This document shows positions 21,801 through 30,557 of a stretch of DNA of 64,000 nucleotides, in pieces. The translations under genes were made by a program, and so were the position numbers. This DNA is from Luteibacter sp. dw_328 (lineage in GTDB: Bacteria > Pseudomonadota > Gammaproteobacteria > Xanthomonadales > Rhodanobacteraceae): assembly GCF_018449605.1 (NCBI RefSeq), contig NZ_JAAVUW010000007.1, positions 1 to 64,000 of the forward strand, given 5' to 3'. The notes below the pieces were generated by a model. The model did no database searches. It was given only the letters and a program-made list of their open reading frames with translations, and was not told the origin of the DNA. The number at the start of each line of letters is the position of its first letter. Positions within the stretch are counted from its first letter, which is position 1.

Positions 21801-21876
21801 GAGCCGATTCATCGGCGATCCCGCGGCAGCGGGCCAGGTTGCCGAGGGCCCGAATCGCCGATGAATCGGCTCCTAC
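21797..21876. repeat. REPIN overlapping the mscS stop codon
   Basis: Forward REP 21797-21819 begins GTAGGAG, whose TAG (21798-21800) is the mscS stop. The inverted REP is at 21854-21876. Confidence 0.88.
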
Positions 21877-22053
21877 CGGGCACAGGCGGCGTTAACGCCC
21901 TTTGGTTCTAGCTGAAATACTGGCAAACAACCGTTTGAATCGTGGGAAACGCCGCCTGAGGGATTACAATCGACCGGTTGCGCCGTCCAGCGGCGCCCGT
22001 CCTTCCCCCGCCGGTGGGTTTGCCGCCCGCCGACGCCTGCTTCAGGAGTTCCT

Positions 22054-23769
22054 ATGGCCGACGTCAAAGAAGCCCGTGTCCCCGATATTGGTGGCAGCGC
22101 GGTCCCCGTCATCGAAATCATGGTCAAGGTCGGCGATCGCGTCGAGAAAGACCAGAGCCTGGTGACGCTCGAATCCGACAAGGCCACGATGGAAGTGCCG
22201 GCGCCGTTCGCTGGCGTCATCAAGGAACTGAAGGTCAAGGTCGGCGATGAAGTCGACGAAGGCCACGTGATCGCTCTGGTCGAAGCCGACGGCGACGCCC
22301 CGGCTGCCGCCGCACCGAAGGCGGAAGCGCCCAAGGCTGAGGTCGCCAAGGCCGATGCTCCGAAGGCCGATGCGCCCAAGGCCGCCGCACCCGCACCCGC
22401 GCCGGCTCCGGCCGCCGCCAAGGCGCCGTCCGCGTCCAAGTCCTCCGGCCCGATCAACGTCACCGTGCCCGACATCGGCGGTAAGCCGGTGCCGATCATC
22501 GAGCTCATGGTCAAGGTCGGCGACACCGTCACCAAGGACCAGAGCCTGATGACGCTCGAGTCCGACAAGGCCACGATGGATATTCCCGCGCCGTCCGCCG
22601 GCGTGATCAAGGAACTGAAGGTCAAGGTCGGCGACGAGGTCAACGACGGCGACCTGATCGCCGTGCTGGAAGGCGAGGGCGGCGACACCGCTGCCGAAGC
22701 CGACGCACAGCCGGCCGCCGCAGCCGCCAAGCCGGCCGCTGCCGAGGCGCCTGCCGAAGCACCGAAGCGCGAAGCCGCCGCCGACGTTCCGGCCGGTGGC
22801 GCACCGCGCACGCCGCCCGTGTCGTTCGATGCCAGCGTCGTCATGCCGGACTCCGTGCCTTACGCCAGCCCGTCCGTGCGCGCTTACGCTCGCGAACTCG
22901 GCGTGGACGTGGCCCAGGTCAAGGGCAGCGGCCGCGGTGGTCGCATCCAGCGCGAAGACATTTCCGGCTACGTGAAGCAGGTCATGACCGCGGGCGTGCC
23001 GACGTCCGCCGGTGGTACGGCTGCTGCCGGTGGCGGTCTTTCGCTGCTGCCGTGGCCGAAGGTCGACTTCTCGAAGTTCGGCGAGATCGAAGAGAAGCCG
23101 CTCGGCCGCATCCCGAAGATTTCCGCCGCGAACCTCGCCCGCAACTGGGCGATGATCCCGCACGTCACGCAGTTCGAAGACGCCGACATCACCGAGCTGG
23201 AAGCCTTCCGCAAGAAGCTCGGCGAAGAGAACAAGGACGTCAAGGTCAGCCCGCTGGTCTTCCAGATCAAGGCGGTCGTTGCGGCGCTGAAGAAATTCCC
23301 GCAGTTCAACGCCTCGCTCGACGCGGCGGGCGAGACGCTCACGCTGAAGAAGTATTTCAACGTCGGCATCGCGGTCGATACGCCGGACGGACTCGTCGTT
23401 CCGGTCATCCGCGACGCGGACAAGAAGGGCCTGCTCGAGCTGGCGGCGGAACTCAGCGAGATCTCGAAGAAGGCGCGCGACAAGAAGCTCACCGCTGCGG
23501 ACATGCAGGGCGGCTGCTTCTCGATTTCCTCGCTTGGCGGCATCGGCGGCACGGCGTTCACGCCGATCGTCAACGCCCCGGAAGTGGCGATTCTCGGCGT
23601 CTCGAAGGCCGCGATGAAGCCCGTCTGGAATGGCAAGGAATTCGCTCCGCGCCTGATCCTGCCGTTGTCGCTGTCGTACGACCACCGCGTCATCGACGGC
23701 GCGCTCGCCGCTCGCTTTGCCGTCTTCCTCGCCAACCAGCTCGGCGACATCCGTCGCCTGCTGCTCTGA
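22054..23769 (+). CDS. aceF: Pyruvate dehydrogenase E2, dihydrolipoamide acetyltransferase
   Basis: E2 is the core of the pyruvate dehydrogenase complex and transfers the acetyl group from lipoate to coenzyme A. The 571-residue protein has two lipoyl domains (about residues 1-80 and 130-210), each with a lipoylated lysine in the ESDKATM motif, joined by Ala/Pro/Lys-rich linkers. The peripheral subunit-binding domain follows ([17 protein letters not shown]). The catalytic domain ends with [15 protein letters not shown], which carries the His/Asp active site. It is followed by the E3 gene 15 bases later. The E1 gene (aceE) is not in this window. Confidence 0.95.
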   Translation: MADVKEARVPDIGGSAVPVIEIMVKVGDRVEKDQSLVTLESDKATMEVPAPFAGVIKELKVKVGDEVDEGHVIALVEADGDAPAAAAPKAEAPKAEVAKADAPKADAPKAAAPAPAPAPAAAKAPSASKSSGPINVTVPDIGGKPVPIIELMVKVGDTVTKDQSLMTLESDKATMDIPAPSAGVIKELKVKVGDEVNDGDLIAVLEGEGGDTAAEADAQPAAAAAKPAAAEAPAEAPKREAAADVPAGGAPRTPPVSFDASVVMPDSVPYASPSVRAYARELGVDVAQVKGSGRGGRIQREDISGYVKQVMTAGVPTSAGGTAAAGGGLSLLPWPKVDFSKFGEIEEKPLGRIPKISAANLARNWAMIPHVTQFEDADITELEAFRKKLGEENKDVKVSPLVFQIKAVVAALKKFPQFNASLDAAGETLTLKKYFNVGIAVDTPDGLVVPVIRDADKKGLLELAAELSEISKKARDKKLTAADMQGGCFSISSLGGIGGTAFTPIVNAPEVAILGVSKAAMKPVWNGKEFAPRLILPLSLSYDHRVIDGALAARFAVFLANQLGDIRRLLL

Positions 23770-23784
23770 CGGGGACGCATCGCC

Positions 23785-25623
23785 ATGGCAAACACGATTG
23801 AACTGAAAGTCCCCGACCTCGGCGGTTCGCACGACGTGCCGGTCATCGAGATCCTGGTGAAGGTGGGCGACACCGTCGCCAAGGACCAGAGCCTGGTCAC
23901 CCTCGAATCCGACAAGGCCACGATGGACGTGCCGGCCTCGCAGGGTGGCACCATCGTCGAGATCAAGGTCAAGGTCGGCGACGAGCTCAACGACGGCAGC
24001 GTGATCGCACTGATCGAGGCCGAGGCTGGCGCTTCGGCTTCGGCTGAGAAGCCAGCGGGCGACAAGGCTTCTGCGGCTGCGAAGCCGGCCGCTGCGGCGC
24101 CTGCCGCTTCGAAACCTGCGACGCCGTCCACGACGGTATCGGAAGCGCCGGCTCCCGCTCCTGTCGCGACGTCCGCTGCGCCAAAGGCGGCCGCCGACTC
24201 CGGTCGCAAGGCCGACATCGAGTGCCAGCTCGTCGTCCTCGGCTCCGGTCCGGGCGGGTATACCGCCGCGTTCCGTGGTGCGGACATCGGCCTGGATACC
24301 GTCCTCGTCGAGCGTTACGCCATCCTCGGTGGCGTCTGCCTCAACGTCGGCTGCATTCCGTCCAAGGCGCTGCTTCACGCCGCTGCCGTGATCGACGAGG
24401 CCGAAGCCATCGCCGCGCACGGCATCACCTTCGGCAAGCCGACCATCGACCTGGACAAGCTGCGCTCGTTCAAGGAAAAGGTCGTCGGCAAGCTCACCGG
24501 CGGTCTCGCTCAGATGGCGAAGGCACGCAAGGTCCGCACCGTCACCGGCGTCGGCACCTTCATCTCGCCCAACGAAATGGAAGTCCAGACGGCCGAAGGC
24601 ACCAAGCTCATCCGTTTCGAGAATGCCATCATCGCGGCAGGCTCGCAGTCGGTGAAGCTGCCGTCGTTCCCGTGGGACGACGAACGCGTGATCGACTCGA
24701 CCGGCGCGCTCGAACTGCGTGACGTACCGAAGACCATGCTCGTCGTCGGCGGTGGCATCATCGGCCTGGAAATGGCCACGGTGTACGCTCGCCTCGGTTC
24801 GGAAGTCACCGTGGTCGAACTCGCCGACCAGCTCATGCCAGGTGCCGATCTCGACCTGGTGAAGCCGCTGCAGGCGCGTATTGCCAAGCGTTACAAGGGC
24901 ATCCACCTCAAGACCAAGGTCGTCGAAGCGAAAGCCACCAAGGCCGGCATCGAAGTCACCTTCGAAGGCGAAAGCATTCCCGAGACCAAGGTGTTCGACC
25001 GCGTGCTCGTTTCCGTCGGCCGCTCGCCGAACGGTAACAAGGTCGGTGCGGACAAGGCCGGCGTCGAAGTCACCGACCGCGGTTTCATTCCTGTCGATCG
25101 GCAGATGCGCACCAACGTGAAGAACATCTTCGCCATCGGCGACCTCGTCGGCCAGCCCATGCTGGCGCACAAGGCCACGCACGAAGCCAAGGTCGCTGCG
25201 GAAGCGGCCGCCGGCCAGAAGAGCTTCTTCGACGCACGCGTGATTCCGTCGGTGGCCTATACGGATCCGGAAATCGCCTGGGTCGGCGTGACCGAGCGCG
25301 AGGCGAAGGAAAAGGGCCTGAAGATCGGCGTCGGCAAGTTCCCCTGGGCGGCCTCCGGCCGTGCCATCGGCATCGACCGCACCGAAGGCTTCACCAAGCT
25401 CCTGTTCGATGAAGAGACCCACCGCATCGTCGGTGCCGGCATCGTCGGTGTCCACGCTGGCGATCTCATCTCCGAACTCGCGCTCGCCATCGAAATGGGC
25501 GCCGAAGCCGGTGACATCGGCCGCACCGTCCACCCGCATCCCACGCTCGGTGAATCCGTCGGCATGGCTGCCGAGGTGTACGAAGGCACGATCACGGATC
25601 TGTACATTCCGAAGAAGAAGTAA
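23785..25623 (+). CDS. lpdA: Dihydrolipoyl dehydrogenase with N-terminal lipoyl domain
   Basis: E3 reoxidises dihydrolipoamide using FAD and NAD+. At 612 residues it is about 130 longer than a plain Lpd because it begins with its own lipoyl domain (about residues 1-78, ESDKATMD lysine), followed by an Ala/Ser-rich linker. The flavoenzyme part has the FAD motif GSGPGGYTAAFRG, the redox disulfide GGVCLNVGCIPS, the NAD motif GGGIIGLEMA and the C-terminal HPHPTLGE with the catalytic His/Glu. It sits directly after aceF. Together E2 and E3 carry three lipoyl domains for LipB/LipA to modify. Confidence 0.95.
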   Translation: MANTIELKVPDLGGSHDVPVIEILVKVGDTVAKDQSLVTLESDKATMDVPASQGGTIVEIKVKVGDELNDGSVIALIEAEAGASASAEKPAGDKASAAAKPAAAAPAASKPATPSTTVSEAPAPAPVATSAAPKAAADSGRKADIECQLVVLGSGPGGYTAAFRGADIGLDTVLVERYAILGGVCLNVGCIPSKALLHAAAVIDEAEAIAAHGITFGKPTIDLDKLRSFKEKVVGKLTGGLAQMAKARKVRTVTGVGTFISPNEMEVQTAEGTKLIRFENAIIAAGSQSVKLPSFPWDDERVIDSTGALELRDVPKTMLVVGGGIIGLEMATVYARLGSEVTVVELADQLMPGADLDLVKPLQARIAKRYKGIHLKTKVVEAKATKAGIEVTFEGESIPETKVFDRVLVSVGRSPNGNKVGADKAGVEVTDRGFIPVDRQMRTNVKNIFAIGDLVGQPMLAHKATHEAKVAAEAAAGQKSFFDARVIPSVAYTDPEIAWVGVTEREAKEKGLKIGVGKFPWAASGRAIGIDRTEGFTKLLFDEETHRIVGAGIVGVHAGDLISELALAIEMGAEAGDIGRTVHPHPTLGESVGMAAEVYEGTITDLYIPKKK

Positions 25624-25630
25624 CCCACGC

Positions 25631-25662
25631 TCACCCGCGGTGCCGGACGGCATCGCGGGTGA
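25631..25662 (+). terminator. Hairpin after lpdA, before the RAYT gene
   Basis: An outer 9-bp stem (TCACCCGCG with CGCGGGTGA) encloses an inner TGCCG/CGGCA stem. There is no T-run, so it may be a weak terminator or a leader hairpin of the transposase gene. Confidence 0.55.
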
Positions 25663-25685
25663 CGCGTTGGCGGCATCGTGGGGTG

Positions 25686-26147
25686 ATGCATTCCCCCCTG
25701 CTGCAATCCCATCGGCTTCGCCTGGCCCGTGTGTCGGAACCCGGCCGCATCTATCTGATTACCTCGGTGTGCTGGAATCGGGCACCTGTCTTTCGCGATG
25801 TGCGCAACGCACGTATCGCTTCCCGTGTGTGTCATAGCCCGAAGACATGGCCGAATGCCACGTGTCTTGCGTGGGTGGTCATGCCTGATCACTGGCATGG
25901 GTTGATTGAACTGCATGAGGGTGATCTTTCCCGGACGATCGCCCGGTTCAAGGCGATGGTTTCGAGCAACATCAAGCGGAAGACGGGGCGGAAGTCGCCG
26001 GTCTGGCAACGGACGTTTCATGATGCGGCGTTGCGGTCGGATGACGATGTTAAGGCTGCGGCGAGGTATCTGGTGGCCAACCCGTTGCGTGCGGGGCTTG
26101 CTGAGAGCGTTGGGGAGTATCCGTATTGGAATGCTGCTTGGCTTTAA
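25686..26147 (+). CDS. rayT: REP-associated tyrosine transposase (RAYT, TnpA_REP)
   Basis: This is a 153-residue Y1-transposase-like protein of the RAYT group, single-copy HUH endonucleases believed to mobilise REP/REPIN sequences. The HUH motif is seen as MPDHWHGLIEL (His69 and His71), and the catalytic tyrosine is Tyr128 in ARYLVANPLRAGL, the typical RAYT context. The ATG at 25686 follows GTGGGG; a GTG at 25659 is possible but begins inside the hairpin. A REPIN lies 34 bases after its stop, and REPs with the GTAG/GTGG head that RAYTs recognise are scattered through the window. It lacks IS200/IS605 end structures, so it looks domesticated rather than part of an insertion sequence. Confidence 0.88.
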   Translation: MHSPLLQSHRLRLARVSEPGRIYLITSVCWNRAPVFRDVRNARIASRVCHSPKTWPNATCLAWVVMPDHWHGLIELHEGDLSRTIARFKAMVSSNIKRKTGRKSPVWQRTFHDAALRSDDDVKAAARYLVANPLRAGLAESVGEYPYWNAAWL

Positions 26148-26180
26148 TGCCGCCTCGCTGACGCATCGGCCCCCTGCTTG

Positions 26181-26249
26181 GTAGGAGCCGATTTATCGGC
26201 GATGGGTTGTGCGACACGGTTAGGGGTTCGCCGATGAATCGGCTCCTAC
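26181..26249. repeat. REPIN flanking the RAYT gene
   Basis: Forward REP 26181-26203 (with TTTATC instead of TTCATC) and inverted REP 26228-26249 lie just downstream of the transposase gene. The spacer is shorter than in most copies and lacks the CCCGCTGCCGCGGG block. Confidence 0.88.
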
Positions 26250-26327
26250 CGAGCGGGGGCGCGGTGCCCTGTACGGATCTGCGTCCTGCCTCGGGACAAA
26301 TTCTCAGCCTTATGGCATCGTCCGGGG

Positions 26328-27650
26328 ATGTCTGCCCCTCAGCCTGCTCACTACCTCCGTCGCCTGGGTATCTGGGATGCCGCGATGATCGTCATCGGCG
26401 GTGTCATCGGTGCGGGTATTTTCCGTACGCCGGCCACCGTCGCGCAGCTCACCAGTTCGGGCGGGGAAGTCATCCTCTTCTGGACGTTGGGTGGCCTGCT
26501 TACCCTGGCCGGGGTGCTTTGTTATGCCGAACTCGGTGCGCGGCGGCCGCAGGCGGGTGGCACGTATGTGTATCTGCGCGAGGCCTTCGGTCAGTTGCCG
26601 GCCTTCCTGTTCGGCTGGACCATGGCGCTGATCAACTACCCGGGCAGCGTGGCCGCGGTGGCGACCACGTTCGCCGACTATGCGTGCCGCGCCATGGGCC
26701 TGCCGCATGAGTGGGTCAAGCCACTGGCCGTGGGTGCGATCAGCTTCATCGTCGCGGTGAACCTGTTCGGCATTCGCGCCGGTGCCCTGGTGCAGAACAT
26801 CTTCACCGTGCTCAAGCTCGGCGCCGTGGCCTTGCTGATCGTGGTCGGACTCTTCCTTGCGAAGGGTCATCTCGGTGCCGCCTTCGCCGCCGATCCGACG
26901 CACGACGTGCCCGTGAGTACGGTGATCGGTGCGATCCTTCCGGCCTTGTTCGCCTATGGCGGCTTCCACTACCTCAACGACCTCGCGGGTGAAGTGCGTG
27001 ATCCGCAACGTACGCTGCCGCGTGCGTTGGGTCTGGGCATGCTTAGCGTCGTGGTCTGCTACGTGCTGGTGAACATCGCTTACATGACCGGCCTCGGTCA
27101 TGCCGGTCTGGCCGCGAGCACCGCGCCGGCAGCCGACCTCATGCGTCGCGTCTTCGGCGAATCCGGCGCGACCATCATCGCCGTCGGTATCGCATGCTCC
27201 ACGTTCGGTTACTGCAGCATCGCCATTGCCGGTGGTGCGCGCGTGCTGCAGGTGATGAGCGCGGACGGGATGTTCTTCAAGCCGATCGCGCGTATCGAGC
27301 CGCGCACGGGTGCGCCACAGTTTGCGCTCGTCGCGCTGGGTGGCTGGGCGATCGTCCTGCTGGTTTCCGGCAGCTTCAATGCACTGCTCAATTACACGAC
27401 CGTGGGCGAGTGGCTATCGCATGCGTTCGGCATCGCGACCATCTTCTGGTATCGCAAGAAATTGAAGTCGGAACCGTCGCCGTATCTGGTGCCGGGGTAT
27501 CCGGTGTTGCCGTTGATTTTTACGGTGACGGTGTTGTGCGTGATTGCCGCCTCGGCGATTACGCAGCCGGGTGATGCGGGGATGAGCCTGGTGATTATTG
27601 CGATTGGTGTGCCGGTTTATTACATGTGGCGGAAGAGGCGGGCGGTTTAG
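26328..27650 (+). CDS. APC-superfamily amino acid permease
   Basis: A 440-residue polytopic inner-membrane transporter of the amino acid-polyamine-organocation superfamily, probably importing an amino acid by proton symport or exchange. The N-terminal consensus MIVIGGVIGAGIFRTPA (substrate-binding unwound helix, GAGIF) is clear, followed by about 12 hydrophobic segments. The first-loop motif CYAELGARRPQAGGTYVYL is also typical of the APC/LAT type. The ATG at 26328 is preceded by CCGGGG. Its substrate cannot be assigned from sequence. It stands alone between REP loci. Confidence 0.85.
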   Translation: MSAPQPAHYLRRLGIWDAAMIVIGGVIGAGIFRTPATVAQLTSSGGEVILFWTLGGLLTLAGVLCYAELGARRPQAGGTYVYLREAFGQLPAFLFGWTMALINYPGSVAAVATTFADYACRAMGLPHEWVKPLAVGAISFIVAVNLFGIRAGALVQNIFTVLKLGAVALLIVVGLFLAKGHLGAAFAADPTHDVPVSTVIGAILPALFAYGGFHYLNDLAGEVRDPQRTLPRALGLGMLSVVVCYVLVNIAYMTGLGHAGLAASTAPAADLMRRVFGESGATIIAVGIACSTFGYCSIAIAGGARVLQVMSADGMFFKPIARIEPRTGAPQFALVALGGWAIVLLVSGSFNALLNYTTVGEWLSHAFGIATIFWYRKKLKSEPSPYLVPGYPVLPLIFTVTVLCVIAASAITQPGDAGMSLVIIAIGVPVYYMWRKRRAV

Positions 27651-27690
27651 GGCTTGCTGGTGATGTAGCGCTTGCCGGTGGAATAGAGCT

Positions 27691-27747
27691 CGCCGATGAA
27701 TCGGCTCCTACCGGGCGGGGGCCTCGCTGATGAATCGGCTTCCACAA
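27691..27747. repeat. Two inverted REPs in the same orientation
   Basis: An intact inverted REP (27691-27711) is followed by a decayed one (27722-27747, CGCTGATG...CGGCTTCCACA). They lie directly before the glycoside hydrolase gene. Confidence 0.75.
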
Positions 27748-27764
27748 CGTGGGAGCATCGGGGG

Positions 27765-29864
27765 ATGCGAACCCTTCTTTCATTTTTGCTTGTGGGTGCC
27801 ACCGTGTCGGCGCAGGCCGCGACGGTGGATCTGGCTCATCCGGATGCCGTGCGTATGACGCCGAAGGGTGCCTCGCTGGATCCCACCATCTGTAAAGCGG
27901 CGGATGGAAGTGAGCTGGTCGCGGTGACCTTCCAGCCGTCGCCTTCGCCCTCGCTGGTGATCGCTCCAAAGCAGGGGAGTTGGGCGTGGCCGGCGAACGG
28001 CGCCATGCGCCTTCGCGTGCAGAACGGCATGCCCTGGCCCGTCACGCTCATCGTCGACATCGCCTCGAACGGCAAGCACATCATGACCACGGTCGGCGTG
28101 CCTCCGGGACCGCCGCAGACACTGTCGGTCTCGCTGAAGCCGACCTCGCCGCGTGCCTTCGGCATGCAGGTCGGGCCACCGATGCCGTTCGACGAAGGCA
28201 GGGAAAAGTGGCTCGTCGCCACGGCGGTCGAAGGCCAGGTCGACGCTGGCGCGATCACCTCGGTGACGCTGTCGATGCCACAGCCGGGCGCGGCGCAGAC
28301 GCTGCTGTTCGGCAAACTGGACACCGTGGCCGACGATGTCGATCTTCGCCAGGCATATGCCGTCCTCGTCGATCGATCTGGCCAGTACACGCGCAGCGCA
28401 TGGCCGGAGAAGGTGGCCAACACCGAAGCGCTCAAGCAGCGCGCGAACGCGTTGCCGGCCGCGGCCCCTGTCAAAGGCCTCGATCAATACGGCGGCCGCA
28501 CCGATCTGCCCGCCTTGCAGAAAACCGGATGGTTCCACACGCAGAAGCAGGGCAATCGCTGGTGGCTGGTCACGCCGGAAGGCCACGCCTTCTTCTCGCT
28601 CGGCGTCAACGCCGTGAACATGACGGACGGCCGCACCTACGTGCAGGGACGCGAGTTCATGTTCGCCGACCCTGCCGTGGCGAACGGACCGTTCAGTGGC
28701 ACCTCGGACAGCCGCAGCGACGCCGGCTCGCAGCGCGAAAACGGCATGAACCACGGCCGTTGGTGGGACATCTACGCGAACAATATCGCGCTGACCCTGG
28801 GCGACCATCCGGAAGCCGCGTGGCGCAAGCGCACGGTCGATCGCCTGAAGGCCTGGCGCTTCAACACGCTCGGCAACTGGAGCGATCCGGGCTTCGCTGG
28901 CGACCACCGGATTGCCTACACCGTGCCGATCCTCATCCACGGCGACTTCAACACGGTGAGCACGGGCTACGACTACTGGGGCCGCATGCCGGATCCCTTC
29001 GACCCGCGCTTCGTCAAGGCCACCGAAGCCGCCGTCGCCGCGGCGAGCAAGGGCGTGCGCGACGATCCCTGGCTGCTCGGCTACTTTGCCGACAACGAAC
29101 TGGCGTGGGCAGGGCAGGGACCGCAAGGCCGCTGGGCGCTCGCCGTCGGCAGCCTCGCGCAGGGGCCGGAGAGTCCGGCGAAGCAGGCGTTTCTCGCCTA
29201 CCTGAAGAAGACGCATGGTGAGGCCGCGGCGTTTGCCAAGGCGTGGGGCGTCGAAGCGTCATCGTGGGACCAGGTGGCCGCGAAAGGCTTCAAGGCACCC
29301 GACCCGAGCGAAGCGCATCCCGCCGTCGCGGTGGACTACATCGCCTTCCTGAAACTCTATGCGGGACAGTATTTCCGCACCGTCGCGCAGACGCTGAAGA
29401 AGGCCGATCCGCATCATCTCTTCCTTGGCGGCCGGCTTGCCGTGCGCACGCCGGAGACCGAAGAGGCGAGCGCCACGTACGCCGACGTGACCAGCATCAA
29501 CACCTATACCGATCTGCCCGAGCACGGCTTCGACGTGGCCGAGTTTCGCAAGTTCGACAAGCCGGTGATGATCACCGAGTTCCATTTCGGCTCGGCCGAT
29601 CGCGGGCCCTTCGGCAATGGCGTCGCCGCGGTAGGCAGCGAGGACGAGCGGGGTAAGGCTTACGCGCGCTTCGTGGATGCCGCCGTTGCATCGGGCGTCA
29701 TCGTCGGCACGCATTGGTTTCAGTATGTCGACCAGCCGGTCACCGGTCGCATCCTCGACGGGGAGAACAGCCATATCGGCCTGGTCGGCATCACCGACAT
29801 CCCGTTCGAGGGTTTCACGCGCGCCGTCACCGACGTGAACGCGCGCTCAGGCGGCGGGCGCTAG
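27765..29864 (+). CDS. Secreted glycoside hydrolase, GH50/beta-agarase-like
   Basis: A 699-residue secreted polysaccharide-active enzyme. A signal peptide (MRTLLSFLLVGATVSAQA) is followed by a beta-rich N-terminal domain of about 220 residues, then a TIM-barrel. The barrel starts near GWFHTQKQGNRWWLVTPEGH and FFSLGVNAVNM. LLGYFADNELAW offers the acid/base Glu, and MITEFHFGSADRG the nucleophile Glu. This resembles GH50 beta-agarases and relatives, but the organism need not degrade agar; another plant or microbial polysaccharide is possible. The ATG at 27765 has GGGG upstream; earlier in-frame codons are REP-derived. Its last 18 bases overlap the minus-strand DUF2061 gene. Confidence 0.65.
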   Translation: MRTLLSFLLVGATVSAQAATVDLAHPDAVRMTPKGASLDPTICKAADGSELVAVTFQPSPSPSLVIAPKQGSWAWPANGAMRLRVQNGMPWPVTLIVDIASNGKHIMTTVGVPPGPPQTLSVSLKPTSPRAFGMQVGPPMPFDEGREKWLVATAVEGQVDAGAITSVTLSMPQPGAAQTLLFGKLDTVADDVDLRQAYAVLVDRSGQYTRSAWPEKVANTEALKQRANALPAAAPVKGLDQYGGRTDLPALQKTGWFHTQKQGNRWWLVTPEGHAFFSLGVNAVNMTDGRTYVQGREFMFADPAVANGPFSGTSDSRSDAGSQRENGMNHGRWWDIYANNIALTLGDHPEAAWRKRTVDRLKAWRFNTLGNWSDPGFAGDHRIAYTVPILIHGDFNTVSTGYDYWGRMPDPFDPRFVKATEAAVAAASKGVRDDPWLLGYFADNELAWAGQGPQGRWALAVGSLAQGPESPAKQAFLAYLKKTHGEAAAFAKAWGVEASSWDQVAAKGFKAPDPSEAHPAVAVDYIAFLKLYAGQYFRTVAQTLKKADPHHLFLGGRLAVRTPETEEASATYADVTSINTYTDLPEHGFDVAEFRKFDKPVMITEFHFGSADRGPFGNGVAAVGSEDERGKAYARFVDAAVASGVIVGTHWFQYVDQPVTGRILDGENSHIGLVGITDIPFEGFTRAVTDVNARSGGGR

Positions 29865-30029
29865 CTGCAAGCCGTTGCGGGTCTCGCGGGCCACTTCACG
29901 GCCGAAGGCGAAGGCCAGCGGCTCGGCGAGGCCGACGATGGCGCTGAGGGCCACGTTCTGGTTCACCGCGTAACTCATCGAGAAGGCGATGCTGAAGTGC
30001 GTCGCCGCGTATTTGATTTTCCTGGCCAC
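29847..30029 (-). CDS. DUF2061 small membrane protein
   Basis: A 60-residue protein with the DUF2061 pattern: Lys/Arg-rich start (MARKIKYAATHFSIAF), one hydrophobic segment, then VGLAEPLAFAFGREVAR. The function is unknown; members are short membrane proteins. I choose the GTG at 30029 because GGAGAG lies 7 bases before it and the length fits the family; a TTG at 30044 is the alternative. The gene tail overlaps the hydrolase gene by 18 bases. A Fur-like box lies about 17 bases upstream. Confidence 0.7.
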   Translation of the reverse strand: MARKIKYAATHFSIAFSMSYAVNQNVALSAIVGLAEPLAFAFGREVARETRNGLQLAPAA

Positions 30030-30045
30030 GGCCGGACTCTCCAAT

Positions 30046-30064
30046 AAGAATGACTCTCATTATG
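30046..30064 (-). promoter_or_regulatory. Fur-box-like palindrome
   Basis: Read on the minus strand, CATAATGAGAGTCATTCTT matches the 19-base Fur consensus GATAATGATAATCATTATC at 14 positions. It lies upstream of the DUF2061 gene. Assignment is by pattern only. Confidence 0.45.
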
Positions 30065-30136
30065 GGGATGGCGGGCCCCGAGTCCAACTGATGGTTCGCA
30101 TCGAATCGATAGGAGTTCCCTATCGACCGACGACCC

Positions 30137-30547
30137 TCAACGACGAATCGTTGTCCCGAGCACCATCGCCACGACCATGACCAGCGCGACGGCCATGCAG
30201 GCGCTGGTCGGCTTGACCCGGCGGGCGTCGATCCGCGGAACCAGCCGCCAGATGAGGAAGGCGCCGATCAGCATGTCCAGCACCAGCGAGGCGCGCATCC
30301 AGGGCAGGACGAAGATCGACTGTCCCGGCGCCTGGCCGTGCTGCGCGGCGATCGCCAGGCCGCCGGTAAGCACTGCGATGAGCGCCCAGATCAGGCTGGC
30401 CATATAGGCACGGTTGAACACCACCGGTGTCTTCTCGAGTAAGCGTAGGGCTCCCCAGACGATAAGGGCAGGGATGACAGCGGCGGCGCTGGAGTAGATC
30501 ACCCACCAGATAGCGGCGGAGAGGAAGGTCAGGAGAGGCTGGGTCAC
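30137..30547 (-). CDS. Hypothetical four-helix membrane protein
   Basis: A 136-residue protein with four hydrophobic stretches (around residues 8-33, 45-68, 78-101 and 113-132) and short charged loops, so an integral inner-membrane protein. I recognise no family. It begins 10 bases after the Mpo1-like gene ends and shares its direction, so the two may be co-transcribed. Confidence 0.7.
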   Translation of the reverse strand: MTQPLLTFLSAAIWWVIYSSAAAVIPALIVWGALRLLEKTPVVFNRAYMASLIWALIAVLTGGLAIAAQHGQAPGQSIFVLPWMRASLVLDMLIGAFLIWRLVPRIDARRVKPTSACMAVALVMVVAMVLGTTIRR

Positions 30548-30557
30548 ATGGCTTCCA

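Noticed and set aside
22042-25653. Open frame of 1203 codons on the minus strand opposite aceF and lpdA
   Set aside because: It is the complement of two well-identified genes; high GC leaves the antisense frame free of stops. The protein shows no recognisable motif.
25686-26147. IS200/IS605 insertion sequence
   Set aside because: The transposase has RAYT-type features and no IS-type subterminal hairpins or flanking target site; it is single and next to a REPIN.
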